From assembly GCF_023101165.1 (NCBI RefSeq), contig NZ_CP078076.1:3286001-3350000 (forward strand): a DNA stretch of 64,000 nucleotides, given 5' to 3'. This document shows positions 7,540 to 16,021 of the stretch, one piece after another. This stretch comes from Microbacterium sufflavum. Lineage in GTDB: Bacteria; Actinomycetota; Actinomycetes; Actinomycetales; Microbacteriaceae. The stretch's first letter is position 1. Every line of letters begins with the position of its first letter. The translations under genes and the position numbers were made by a program. The notes beneath the pieces were generated by a model. The model ran no database searches and was not told the origin of the DNA. It saw nothing but the letters and a program-made list of their open reading frames with translations.

Positions 7540-9110
7540 TGTCCGTGTCCTCCGTTGGGATCGACGGGTCCCGCATTGCGGCTGGCTTCATCTCGGCTGA
7601 CCACGAACTGCGACATCAGCCCCTCGTCCTCGTGAAGGAGAAGGTGACAGTGGATCATGTACGGGTTCTCGTCATCGACGTAGTCCTCGAATCGCATCAT
7701 GATCCGGTAGACGCGACGAGGTTCCAGATAGATGGTGTCCTTCCATCCCGAGAGTTCTGGCCCCGGCGTCTCCCCGTCGATGTCGAGGACCTGGAACTGC
7801 ACGTCGTGAACATGCCAGTTGTGCGGGAACAGGTCTCGATTGGTGACCTCCCACAGCTCGGTCGAGTCGACCTGCATGACCTCGTCGATACGATTCATGT
7901 CCATGCGGCGGCCGTTGATCTCGCGGTTCTGCACGTCGAAGATGCGCGCGTTGTCGGCGTCGACCGCGGTGAAGCGGGAGATGTCGCCGAACCGCTCCGC
8001 CAGTGGCGGGGACGCCCGGAGCTGATCAGCAGCACGCAGGAGGAGGACGTCGAACTCGTCCAACCCTCCGTACGCACCGGGCACGGCGACATCACCGAGA
8101 TCAGGCGGCAGCGAGCGCAGCATCGTCTCCGTCCCCGGGGCGATCGCCACCACGATCTCAGCACGCTCGCCGGGCGACAGACGCACATGATCGGTGATGT
8201 GCGGCGCCTCGAGCAGCCCGCCGTCCGTGGCGATCAGCGAGAAGTCGCGCTGGTCGTCGAACGCGAAGTCGTAGGTGCGCGCGCTCGACCCGTTGAGGAT
8301 CCGCAATCGGACGAGCTCGGTGGAGACGTCGAGGACCGCGCCCCATGCTCCGTTGGTCAGCAGGACATTCCCCAGAAGGCCGACCTCATTGCCCTGAGAG
8401 TCGAACTGGAACTCGCCGTCGGAACGGAACTTCTTGTCCTGCACGATGAGCGGAACGTCATCGACTCCGTATTCCGTGGGCAGCCCGAAGCTCTGGCTGT
8501 GCTCATCGTCGAGGATGAACATGCCCGAAAGCCCGCGGAGGACGTGCTCTTCGGTTTCGCCGTGCGGGTGCGGGTGGTACCACAGCGTGGCGGCGGGCTG
8601 GTCGACCCGCCACTCGGGCCGCCAGCGCCCGCCGGATTCGATCGGCTGGTGCGGCCCGCCATCCATGGCAGCCGGCAGATGCATGCCATGCCAGTGGACC
8701 GTCGTGGTCTCCGGGAGCGCGTTGGTGACCTCGACGGCCACCTTCTCCCCACGATGCGCCCGGAGTGTGGGGCCTAGGTAGTCGCCGTCGAAACCCCAGG
8801 TCGGGGTGGTCATCCCCTCCAGGAACTGCATCTGACCCTCCTGGGCGGTGAGCGAGAACACTCGAACACCGTCGACGACCTCCGACTCCGCCAGCGGGGG
8901 GATCGGTAGCGGAGTCTCGAACGCGGGTGGCTTCGTCGGCGTGAAGACGGACGTGTCCTGGCCGAACCCCGAGTCGAACACGCAGGCGGTGAACGTCACG
9001 GCAGCGGTCAGGAGCAGAGCGCCGAAGAGGATCGCCGGACCGAGGAGCCGTCCCCGGCTCGATGCAGAGCGTCGTGCGACATGCTCGGCCCCACGGGCGA
9101 TCCTGGTCAT
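7536..9110 (-). CDS. Secreted or membrane-anchored multicopper oxidase, 524 aa
   Basis: Copper-site motifs are all visible: HWHG near residue 137, HPHPHG near 178-183, HNWHVH near 433, and HCHLLLHEDEGLM near 486-498 with its axial Met. A hydrophobic segment at about residues 23-44 ends in TFTAC, so the protein is exported, perhaps as a lipoprotein with an imperfect lipobox. Such enzymes oxidise metal ions or phenolics while reducing oxygen to water. A TAGCTT box (9118-9123) lies 7 nt before ATG 9110, indicating a leaderless start. The stop overlaps the DyP start. A histidine kinase gene begins 171 nt away on the opposite strand. Confidence 0.9.
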   Translation of the reverse strand: MTRIARGAEHVARRSASSRGRLLGPAILFGALLLTAAVTFTACVFDSGFGQDTSVFTPTKPPAFETPLPIPPLAESEVVDGVRVFSLTAQEGQMQFLEGMTTPTWGFDGDYLGPTLRAHRGEKVAVEVTNALPETTTVHWHGMHLPAAMDGGPHQPIESGGRWRPEWRVDQPAATLWYHPHPHGETEEHVLRGLSGMFILDDEHSQSFGLPTEYGVDDVPLIVQDKKFRSDGEFQFDSQGNEVGLLGNVLLTNGAWGAVLDVSTELVRLRILNGSSARTYDFAFDDQRDFSLIATDGGLLEAPHITDHVRLSPGERAEIVVAIAPGTETMLRSLPPDLGDVAVPGAYGGLDEFDVLLLRAADQLRASPPLAERFGDISRFTAVDADNARIFDVQNREINGRRMDMNRIDEVMQVDSTELWEVTNRDLFPHNWHVHDVQFQVLDIDGETPGPELSGWKDTIYLEPRRVYRIMMRFEDYVDDENPYMIHCHLLLHEDEGLMSQFVVSRDEASRNAGPVDPNGGHGH

Positions 9111-9281
9111 GCCAGTAAAGCTAGGAATCCGTGCAGAGGAAGCCGTCCCTCCCCCGTCGACAAGTCGAGTCGCTTCCGGGCGACACCGAGGTTCTCCGCA
9201 CCGGACTCGCACTCCCGCGGTCGCCGAGATGTCGCTTTCCAACGACTCACACACCAGCACGGACCGACCTACCATGACAGC

Positions 9282-10475
9282 ATGACCGACAACGCGCCCG
9301 CGGCGGAGGCAGGTTCGCGTCCTGCTCCCTGGGTGCTCGACGGCCTCCTCGGCATCGGCGTGACTCTCGTCGTGTCGCTCTTCATCGCCGCGGATATCGA
9401 CGGGGCAGAACCGGACGGGTGGGCCTATCTGTGGGCGGTCGGCCTCGGTGCACTGATGCTGGCCCGGCGACGCCACCCTGTCGTCGTCGTCGTACTCTCC
9501 GCGGCAGGGGTCGTCGCCTACTACGCGTCCGGTTACCCGGCGATCGGGATCGCGGTGCCTCTCGCGGCCGCGGTGTTCTCGGCCGCCGAATACGGTCGCA
9601 CAGGGGCATCGATCGCCACGTCCGTGACCGTCCTGGTCATCTCGGTGGCGTACAGGCTCGCCATCGGACAGGACCCCGCCGTGGTCGTGGGTTACGAACT
9701 GCCTGGACACGCTCTCCTACTCGCAGCGGCGATCGCCCTGGGAGACAACGTGAGATCCCGGCGGGAGCTCCGCCAGAAGTCCTCTCAGATCGCGGCCCTG
9801 ACCGTCGAACGGTACGCCCGGGAGGCAGAGAAACGCGCGATGTCCGAACGGCTCTCGATCGCACGTGAACTCCACGACTCGATGGGGCACGCGCTGACGG
9901 TGGTGACTCTGCATGCGCAGATCGCGGAGGAAGCGCTGGACCCCGGTACTGCCTCTGACGAGGACAGCGCGGCGGCGCGTGAGGCGCTGGCGATCATCGC
10001 GAGCACCGCTTCGGTGACGTTCGAGGATCTGCGCCGTACTGTCGCGAACCTGCGGAGGGAGGAGGGCGCGACGCGCCCCCCGCTCGGAATCGACGACCTC
10101 GAGTCAGCGATCCTCCCGGCGACGCAGGCCGGCTTGACGGTGCGCGCGAGTGTCTCCATCTCCGCCGCGCTGCCGTCGACCGTCGAAGCCGCCGTGTTCC
10201 GGATCGTGCAGGAGTCCATCACCAACGTCGTGCGACATGCCGACGCGGCGCGCGTCGACGTCGACATAAGGCAGGCGGACGATGCTGTCGCCGTCAGCAT
10301 CGTCAACGACGGCAGGCCGCGCACCACGGAGCCGTCCGACGACTCGGTCCGGCCCGGGCGAGGGCTGGAGGGGATGCGAGAGCGCGTTCACCTGCTCGGC
10401 GGCACGTTCTCCGCAGGTCCACGCGACGCCGGCTTCGCGGTGTACGCCTCGTTTCCCCTGGCGGTGAGGGCATGA
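9282..10475 (+). CDS. Membrane sensor histidine kinase (HisKA_3/NarX type), 397 aa
   Basis: Several hydrophobic segments fill roughly residues 18-150. A coiled region leads to the phosphoacceptor box ARELHDSMGHALTVVTLHAQ, with the His near residue 197, then a HATPase_c domain with ESITNVVRHADAARV (N box) and GRGLEGMRERVHLLGG (G box). It phosphorylates the response regulator encoded immediately downstream with a 4-nt ATGA overlap. The start is ATG 9282: TACCAT at 9270-9275 lies 6 nt upstream, so longer in-frame starts are unlikely. The signal is unknown; the divergent copper oxidase/peroxidase genes are candidate targets. Confidence 0.9.
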   Translation: MTDNAPAAEAGSRPAPWVLDGLLGIGVTLVVSLFIAADIDGAEPDGWAYLWAVGLGALMLARRRHPVVVVVLSAAGVVAYYASGYPAIGIAVPLAAAVFSAAEYGRTGASIATSVTVLVISVAYRLAIGQDPAVVVGYELPGHALLLAAAIALGDNVRSRRELRQKSSQIAALTVERYAREAEKRAMSERLSIARELHDSMGHALTVVTLHAQIAEEALDPGTASDEDSAAAREALAIIASTASVTFEDLRRTVANLRREEGATRPPLGIDDLESAILPATQAGLTVRASVSISAALPSTVEAAVFRIVQESITNVVRHADAARVDVDIRQADDAVAVSIVNDGRPRTTEPSDDSVRPGRGLEGMRERVHLLGGTFSAGPRDAGFAVYASFPLAVRA

Positions 10476-11125
10476 CCTCCGTCGTCCTCGTCGATGACCA
10501 GGACCTCGTCCGCGCCGGCCTGCGGACGCTGCTCTCGCGGGATGGCAGCATCCGGGTGGTCGCCGAGGCCACCGACGGCAGGAGCGGCGTGGAGGCGGTC
10601 CGAAAGTACCGACCAGATGTCGTCCTCATGGACCTCCGGATGCCTGTGATGGACGGCATCGAGGCGACGAGCGTGATCCGCGCGGACCACCGGCTGCACG
10701 ACACCAGTGTCGTCGTCCTGACGACGTTCGACGACGACACGGACGTCGTTCAGGCCATCCGTGCAGGGGCGGTCGGCTACCTCTTGAAGAACACGCCGCG
10801 GGATGACCTGCGTGACGCCGTGACGCGGGCCGGCCAGGGAGAAAGACTGCTTTCACCGGCGATCGTCGAACGACTGATGGGCATGGTCGCGTCCGGTCGG
10901 GCCGCCGCGACCCCGGATCCCCGACTCGCCGTCCTCAGCGCCCGGGAGATCGAGGTCCTTGCGCGGATCGGACACGGCGATACGAACGACGAGATCGCTG
11001 CCATCCTGCACCTCAGCCCGGCGACCGCGCGCACCTACGTCAGTCGGATCCTCGCGAAGGTGGGTGCGCGTGACCGTCCAGAGCTCGTGGTGATCGCTCA
11101 CCGTTCCGGGCTCGTCACGTCGTGA
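10472..11125 (+). CDS. NarL/FixJ-type response regulator, 217 aa
   Basis: An N-terminal receiver domain with the phosphoacceptor Asp at residue 54 (VVLMDLRMP), the conserved Lys in YLLKNTPRDDL near 107, and a C-terminal LuxR-type helix-turn-helix around residues 150-210 (LSAREIEVLARIGHGDTNDE and SPATARTYVSRILAK). ATG 10472 overlaps the kinase stop, so the pair is translationally coupled. It should act as a DNA-binding transcription factor when phosphorylated. Its stop is 4 nt from the stop of a convergent GNAT gene. Confidence 0.93.
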   Translation: MTSVVLVDDQDLVRAGLRTLLSRDGSIRVVAEATDGRSGVEAVRKYRPDVVLMDLRMPVMDGIEATSVIRADHRLHDTSVVVLTTFDDDTDVVQAIRAGAVGYLLKNTPRDDLRDAVTRAGQGERLLSPAIVERLMGMVASGRAAATPDPRLAVLSAREIEVLARIGHGDTNDEIAAILHLSPATARTYVSRILAKVGARDRPELVVIAHRSGLVTS

Positions 11126-11129
11126 GCTC

Positions 11130-11741
11130 TCATCGAGGCGGGCGCCGCAGGAACCAGTTCGGAACGCCGAGAACATCTGCCTCTCCGATGACCGCGTATC
11201 CGTGCCTCCGGTAGAAGCCGACTACCTCCGGGCGATCCGTTTCGGCGTAGCCGGGCACGCCTATGGAGTCGAGATGGCTCGTGTGTCTGAGCATCAGGAG
11301 AGTGCCGATCCCCCGCCCGCGCAGGTGCCAATCGACCGACACCGGCCCGAGATGCACGTGCGGTTCTGAGATGTCCCGCGCTGTCCATGCCCGGTTCCAG
11401 GCCAGCAGGCGCGCAGCGGCGCCTGGGCCGAAGGTCAGCGCACGCGAGAGGAGCCGCAGCCGGGTCTTCGCCGGGGGCCGGCAGCGCGCCGGGGGTACCG
11501 CCGCGGCGACACCGATCAGCGACCCACCCTGCTCGACGCCGACGACCCGCATCGAGGGCGAACCGGAGAGGAGCACACTCATCAGCGACTCATGGCGACG
11601 AGTCCGCCTCGCTTCATCGCCGCCATACACCGCGACGTGGAGCGGGCTGTCGGCCATTCCACGCCCGAGCAGCGCCGCGACCTCCGCCACATCGGCGCGG
11701 TCGAGAGAACGAAGGTGAAGGTACGGTTCGCGATGTCTCAT
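11130..11741 (-). CDS. GNAT N-acetyltransferase, 203 aa
   Basis: The acetyl-CoA-binding motif LRGRGIGTLLMLRHT (Q/RxxGxG/A) lies near residues 147-161 and is followed by YAETDRPEVVGFYRRHGYAVIGE, the usual end of the fold. The substrate is unknown. ATG 11741 has AGGAC about 6 nt upstream; a longer frame extends upstream but adds no conserved sequence. The gene is convergent with the response regulator. The roughly 260 nt between 11742 and 12003 holds no convincing gene or hairpin. Confidence 0.85.
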   Translation of the reverse strand: MRHREPYLHLRSLDRADVAEVAALLGRGMADSPLHVAVYGGDEARRTRRHESLMSVLLSGSPSMRVVGVEQGGSLIGVAAAVPPARCRPPAKTRLRLLSRALTFGPGAAARLLAWNRAWTARDISEPHVHLGPVSVDWHLRGRGIGTLLMLRHTSHLDSIGVPGYAETDRPEVVGFYRRHGYAVIGEADVLGVPNWFLRRPPR

Positions 11742-12003
11742 CGGTGCAGTCCTCGTCGTCGAGCGGTCATCACCCCACGGTGGCGCGACGGTGATGTCGC
11801 CGAATGCTCGCCTCGATCGACTTCTCGGATCGCCCCGTGACGACCCCGCTGTCCTCGCACGGTGACCCGCATCCCCCGCGCCGCTCGAGGTGGTAGCCGT
11901 CGCGATGCGCGACAGGAGGAGCAGGACCCGGTCGTCCGAGAGCGACAGCACAACTGATCCAGAGCGCACGCGACCCCAGGGGCCCGTTGCCTACTTTGAC
12001 AGG

Positions 12004-12462
12004 ATGAGCGAGTCACCGACGCCGTCGCAGCCACCAGAGATCCCCGGCCCACGTCCCCGACTGAGCTGGCCGGCCGTGATGGGCTTCGGCGTCCTGGGGC
12101 TTCTGTGGCCGCTCCTGCGACTGATCGGTCTCGAAGCGGTCGTCGGCGGGGTGACGACCGTGATGGTCGCCTTCCTCGCCACCTTCGTCATCTGGGTCCT
12201 GGGTGCCGGCTTCGGCCATGTTCCGCGACCGGTTCTGACGCTCACTCTGTCCGGGGTTCTCTTCGCCCTCCTCCTCGGGGCGACCACCGTGGCCATCGGC
12301 GACTGGCCCGACCACGGCATCGGCCTGAATCTCGTCGCCGCCACCATCGAGATCGGGCGATCCGCTGGGTTCGGCGCGCTCAGCGGCCTGGTCGCCGAGT
12401 CGATCCAGAGGGCCCGTCGCCGGCGACGGAGGAACCGTCCGTCGCGCCGGACGTCGTCCTGA
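12004..12462 (+). CDS. Small integral membrane protein, 152 aa (paralogue A)
   Basis: A Pro-rich N-terminus of about 25 residues is followed by four hydrophobic segments (about 26-45, 48-68, 76-95 and 108-132) and a strongly basic RRRRRR tail. No domain is recognised. TACTTT (11992-11997) sits 6 nt before ATG 12004, giving a leaderless start. The next gene encodes a protein of the same length and topology, so this looks like an old tandem duplication of a small membrane protein. Confidence 0.65.
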   Translation: MSESPTPSQPPEIPGPRPRLSWPAVMGFGVLGLLWPLLRLIGLEAVVGGVTTVMVAFLATFVIWVLGAGFGHVPRPVLTLTLSGVLFALLLGATTVAIGDWPDHGIGLNLVAATIEIGRSAGFGALSGLVAESIQRARRRRRRNRPSRRTSS

Positions 12463-12526
12463 TGCGACCACGATTGTCGCCCCCGTACGGACCATCCGCC
12501 GCGGCACCCGCCCCTACCGTTGGCGC

Positions 12527-12988
12527 ATGATCTCCGAGAACCCACCTCCTCCTTCTCCCACCGCACGACGAAACCCTCTCGGGCTGTCGGCTCTGGCACT
12601 CGTCGGACTCGCGGCCGTCGCCCTCATCAGGGTCATCCTCCACGACCTGCATGTGATCGACGAGGGCAGCCCGATCACGTGGGTGCTCGCGATAGGCCCG
12701 GTCGTGCTGTGGATCGTCGTCGCTGTCGTAGCGCGCGTCCCCAAGCCGTTCCTGACGGTGCTGGTCATCGGGGTGATCTTCGGGGTGATGCTCGTCATCA
12801 CGCACCAACTCCTCTGGGACTTCGCTTATCGCGGCACTCCGCCGTCCCTCGGTGACGGTGCCGGGGCGCGCCTGATCCCACGCATCGCGGCCATCCCCAG
12901 CGGGCTGATCGTCGGAACGGTGATCGGCGCCGTCGGCGGGCTCATCGCCTGGGGCATCCAGACGATGAGCAATCGTCGCAAGAGCTGA
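12527..12988 (+). CDS. Small integral membrane protein, 153 aa (paralogue B)
   Basis: A Pro/Ser-rich N-terminus, four hydrophobic segments and a basic C-terminal SNRRKS end; shared features with the preceding gene include VP(R/K)P(V/F)LT followed by a V(L/I)GV(L/I)F segment. It has its own TACCGT box (12515-12520) 6 nt before ATG 12527, so the two paralogues are separately transcribed. A strong intrinsic terminator lies downstream at 13064-13098. The function is unknown. Confidence 0.65.
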   Translation: MISENPPPPSPTARRNPLGLSALALVGLAAVALIRVILHDLHVIDEGSPITWVLAIGPVVLWIVVAVVARVPKPFLTVLVIGVIFGVMLVITHQLLWDFAYRGTPPSLGDGAGARLIPRIAAIPSGLIVGTVIGAVGGLIAWGIQTMSNRRKS

Positions 12989-13063
12989 CAGCGCGAACAC
13001 GAGCACAACGCCCGAGCCACCGCGCACGAAGAGCTCGCAGCGATCGCGTGCGAAGACGACGAA

Positions 13064-13098
13064 GCCCCGGTGAGAAGGATGCTCTCACCGGGGCTTTT
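13064..13098 (+). terminator. Intrinsic terminator
   Basis: A perfect 12-bp stem, GCCCCGGTGAGA (13064-13075) paired with TCTCACCGGGGC (13083-13094), has a 7-nt loop and is followed by TTTT. It ends the transcript of the small membrane protein gene. Because it sits just 3' of tRNA-Pro on the other strand, it may also help end that transcript, although the minus-strand T tract is weak. Confidence 0.85.
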
Positions 13099-13106
13099 CT
13101 GTTCTG

Positions 13107-13180
<74 letters not shown>

Positions 13181-13288
13181 TTGTTCTGCACTCTCGCGCA
13201 GGCAACTCCCCTATCTTAGCCGTACCCGAGGCCCTCTCGCGAACCGGGGCGTTGCGGGGTGTCGGACCCACCGCGTACCGTCGCGGTC

Positions 13289-13885
13289 ATGCCGACGATC
13301 ACCACCGAACTCGCCACGTCCGACCGCTGGGACGATGTGCAGCAGGCTCTCACGGGCGGGGGCGACGGGGCGAGCTGCCAGTGCATCTGGCCGATGCTGA
13401 GCAACAAGGACTGGAACACGACGACCACGTCGCAGCGCACCGACATGTTCCGGGCCGAGATCGACGAGGGTCCGCCGCCCGGGCTCGTGGCCTACGTCGA
13501 CGGCGAGGCCGCGGGCTGGATCCGTATCGGACCGCGCACCGCCCAGGCCCGCATCCCTCGCACGCGCATCATCGCCGCGTCGTCCGCCGAGCCGTTCGAC
13601 GACCCGTCCGTGTGGGCGGTGACGTGCTTCGTGGTGCGCCGCGAGCACCGGGGCACCGGACTCAACGCGGCGCTGCTGCGGGCGGCGGTCGACTACGCCG
13701 CGGCCTCCGGAGCGCGTCTGGTCGAGGGCTACCCGGTCGACACCCGCGGCGAGAAGCAGCGCGCGAACGACCTGTTCCACGGCACGCTGAACACCTTCCT
13801 CGGCGCAGGCTTCACGGAGCAGACGGTCATGAAGCCCGGACGGGTGCTCGTGACGCTCGACCTGTCCTCCCGCACCGACGCATGA
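13289..13885 (+). CDS. GNAT N-acetyltransferase, 198 aa
   Basis: GNAT fold with the core strand WAVTCFVVRREHRGTGLNAALLRAAVDYA and the acetyl-CoA loop RREHRGTGLN near residues 117-126. The N-terminus has CQCIWPM and the middle WIRIGPRT, typical of a subgroup annotated only as GNAT. The substrate is unknown. The start is fixed by TACCGT (13276-13281) 7 nt before ATG 13289. The next gene, a lysoplasmalogenase, starts 65 nt downstream with its own -10 box. Confidence 0.82.
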   Translation: MPTITTELATSDRWDDVQQALTGGGDGASCQCIWPMLSNKDWNTTTTSQRTDMFRAEIDEGPPPGLVAYVDGEAAGWIRIGPRTAQARIPRTRIIAASSAEPFDDPSVWAVTCFVVRREHRGTGLNAALLRAAVDYAAASGARLVEGYPVDTRGEKQRANDLFHGTLNTFLGAGFTEQTVMKPGRVLVTLDLSSRTDA

Positions 13886-13950
13886 CCCCCGCCACCCCGC
13901 GGCACACCCCCGCTCCCCCGGATATACCGCCGCGGCCATACGATGAGGGG

Positions 13951-14619
13951 ATGCGCCGCCGCACCCTCTCCCGCCCGATCGTGTGGGCATTCGCGCCGTA
14001 CGTCGCGGTGTCGCTGCTGCACGTCGTGCTGCTCGCGCTCGACCACGACCTGGCCGCTGCGACCAAGCTGCTGCTCATGCCGCTGCTCGCGGTACCGGTG
14101 CTCGTGGCCGCCCCACGCCTCCGGCCGCGCTCCGCCCTCGTGCTCGTGCTCGCGGCGCTGCTGTTCTCCTGGCTGGGCGACGGCGCGGGGGCGCTGTTCC
14201 CCGCCGCCCCCGAGCTTCCGCTCATGCTCGGGTTCTTCGGCCTCGCGCACGTGGCGTACATCGTGCTGTTCGCGCGGCACCTCGCCCGGCGTCGGCTGCC
14301 CTGGTGGACGCTGGTGTACGCGGCGTGGTGGGTCGCGATGATCCTCACGCTCGGCCCGCACACCGGCCCCCTGCTGATCGCCGTCGCCGCCTACGGGCTG
14401 CTGCTGGGCGGCACGGCCGCGATGGCCGCCCGCTGCCACCCCCTCGTCGCGGTGGGCGGCGCGTTCTTCCTCGCCAGCGACACGATCCTCGCGTTCCGGC
14501 TCTTCCTCCCCGATGCTCTCCCGGCCTGGAGCAGCCCCGCCGTGATGGCGACCTACACGCTCGGACAGGGGCTCCTCATCGCGGGCACCCTGGTCGTCCT
14601 CGCACGGAAGGCCTCGTGA
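13951..14619 (+). CDS. Lysoplasmalogenase-like YhhN membrane protein, 222 aa
   Basis: An all-helical membrane protein with about eight hydrophobic segments. Conserved YhhN/TMEM86 signatures are SWLGDGAGALF near residue 72 and FFLASDTILAFRLF near residue 175. Animal TMEM86 and some bacterial YhhN proteins cleave the vinyl ether bond of lysoplasmalogens; the actual substrate here is not established. TACGAT (13939-13944) is 6 nt before ATG 13951 (leaderless). The stop overlaps the S4-protein start (TGATG), so both are translated from one mRNA. Confidence 0.85.
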   Translation: MRRRTLSRPIVWAFAPYVAVSLLHVVLLALDHDLAAATKLLLMPLLAVPVLVAAPRLRPRSALVLVLAALLFSWLGDGAGALFPAAPELPLMLGFFGLAHVAYIVLFARHLARRRLPWWTLVYAAWWVAMILTLGPHTGPLLIAVAAYGLLLGGTAAMAARCHPLVAVGGAFFLASDTILAFRLFLPDALPAWSSPAVMATYTLGQGLLIAGTLVVLARKAS

Positions 14620-14990
14620 TGGCTGACAGCGTCCGCGTCGACAGCTGGCTGTGGGCCGTCCGCGTGTACAAGACCCGGTCGGCCGCGACCACCGCATGCC
14701 GTGCGGGGCATGTGCGCGTGAACGGCGACAAGGCCAAGGCCGCCCAGACGGTCCGCATCGGCGACGAGCTGCGCATCCGCATCTCGGGGTTCGACCGCAT
14801 CCTCATCGTCCGGCAGCTGCTCGTCAAACGCGTCGGCGCCCCACTCGCCGCCCTCGCCTACGAAGACCGCACACCCGAACGTGAACCGCAGGCCGCGCTC
14901 GGCCTGCGCGACCGCGGCGCCGGCCGCCCGACCAAACGCGAGCGCCGCGAGATCGACCGCCTCCGCGGCCGCGACACCCCGCCCGACTGA
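14619..14990 (+). CDS. S4-domain RNA-binding protein, Hsp15-like, 123 aa
   Basis: An N-terminal S4 RNA-binding domain (VRVDSWLWAVRVYKTRSAAT, then GHVRVNGDKAK near residues 30-40) is followed by a basic tail with RPTKRERREIDRLRG. This matches the Hsp15/HslR family, which binds stalled 50S subunits carrying peptidyl-tRNA. ATG 14619 overlaps the stop of the lysoplasmalogenase-like gene. Length and layout fit Hsp15; no heat-shock promoter is visible. Confidence 0.85.
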   Translation: MADSVRVDSWLWAVRVYKTRSAATTACRAGHVRVNGDKAKAAQTVRIGDELRIRISGFDRILIVRQLLVKRVGAPLAALAYEDRTPEREPQAALGLRDRGAGRPTKRERREIDRLRGRDTPPD

Positions 14991-15027
14991 CCCCGCGGCA
15001 TCCGCCCGACGGACCCGTCCGCTCGCG

Positions 15028-15960
15028 TCAGGCGTCCAGCAGCCTCCGCAGCCACCCGCTCGACCGCACCTGCGCGCCCGCGGCCTCGACCCGCGCCTGC
15101 AGCTCCCGGTCGCTCGTGACCGCCAGCACCCGCTGCGCCCCCGCGACCCGACGCTCGACCTCGGCCACGATCGCGTCATCGCCCGCGGCATCGGCCCGCA
15201 CGACCGCCAGCGCCGGCTCCGCGACTCCGGCCTCGGCAGCACCGGTCTCCGCGGCCTCGGTCCCGATGTCGCGGGCACGACCCTCGACTACGAGCGCCAC
15301 CTCCGGGTACCAGTCGTCTCCGGCGAGCCCCAGATCGTCCGCGGGCACCGCCAGCCCGGCCAGCCGGTCACGCAAGCGCGCGGCCGCACCGGCTCGGTCC
15401 TTCCACCAGCCGTCGGGCACCGACCCGACCACGTTCGCCCCGTCGACCACCACGGCCGGGAACACATCGAGCTGAGCACGCAGCATCGGCCACGCCGCCC
15501 CGAACCCGGGGTGCAGCGGCAGCTCGTCCACGCGGTCGACCGGGACCCACTCCAGCGCCACGCTCTCCGGATCGCTGATCACCGGGTCGAACGGACTGCG
15601 CACATCGGCGACCACCGTCGTGTACGACCAGATGCCGAGGTCGAGGACGCTCGTGAAGCGCGGACGCACGGCGCCGTCCGGCACGCCCGCCTCCTCCTGC
15701 GCCTCCCGGATCGCCCCGACGATCGCCGACTCGCCCTCGTGCAGCGCACCGCCGGGCAACCCCCACGTGCCGCCGAAGTGGCTCCACGACACGCGGTGCT
15801 GCAGCAGGATCCCGCGCGTCGCGTCGACCGCGAGCAGACCGGCCGCGCCGAACCGCCCCCAGTAGCGCTCCCCCGTGTCTGCGACCACCCAGGCGTCGCC
15901 GGGGTTGCGCGGTCCTTCGGGGCGACGCGGTTCGCCGGGAGCGGGGGGTACGACTGTCAC
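15028..15960 (-). CDS. NUDIX hydrolase fused to a C-terminal NYN (YacP-like) domain, 310 aa
   Basis: Residues about 20-160 form a NUDIX domain with a good box: GGALHEGESAIVGAIREAQEEAGV. Residues about 175-305 resemble an NYN/PIN-like nuclease domain: VVVDGANVVGSVPDGWW carries the first acidic residue and Asn, and ALVVEGRARD, DDAIVAEVE and AVTSDRELQARVEAAGA match later strands and catalytic Asp positions. NUDIX enzymes cleave nucleoside diphosphate derivatives and NYN domains cleave RNA; the fusion suggests RNA end processing or nucleotide salvage, which is inference. The start is GTG 15960. The gene ends 38 nt from the convergent S4 gene. Confidence 0.8.
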   Translation of the reverse strand: MTVVPPAPGEPRRPEGPRNPGDAWVVADTGERYWGRFGAAGLLAVDATRGILLQHRVSWSHFGGTWGLPGGALHEGESAIVGAIREAQEEAGVPDGAVRPRFTSVLDLGIWSYTTVVADVRSPFDPVISDPESVALEWVPVDRVDELPLHPGFGAAWPMLRAQLDVFPAVVVDGANVVGSVPDGWWKDRAGAAARLRDRLAGLAVPADDLGLAGDDWYPEVALVVEGRARDIGTEAAETGAAEAGVAEPALAVVRADAAGDDAIVAEVERRVAGAQRVLAVTSDRELQARVEAAGAQVRSSGWLRRLLDA

Positions 15961-16021
15961 CCCCTCAGCTTTTCACAGCATCGGCATCGCGGCGCCACCC
16001 GGCGACACACGCCGGAACGCG

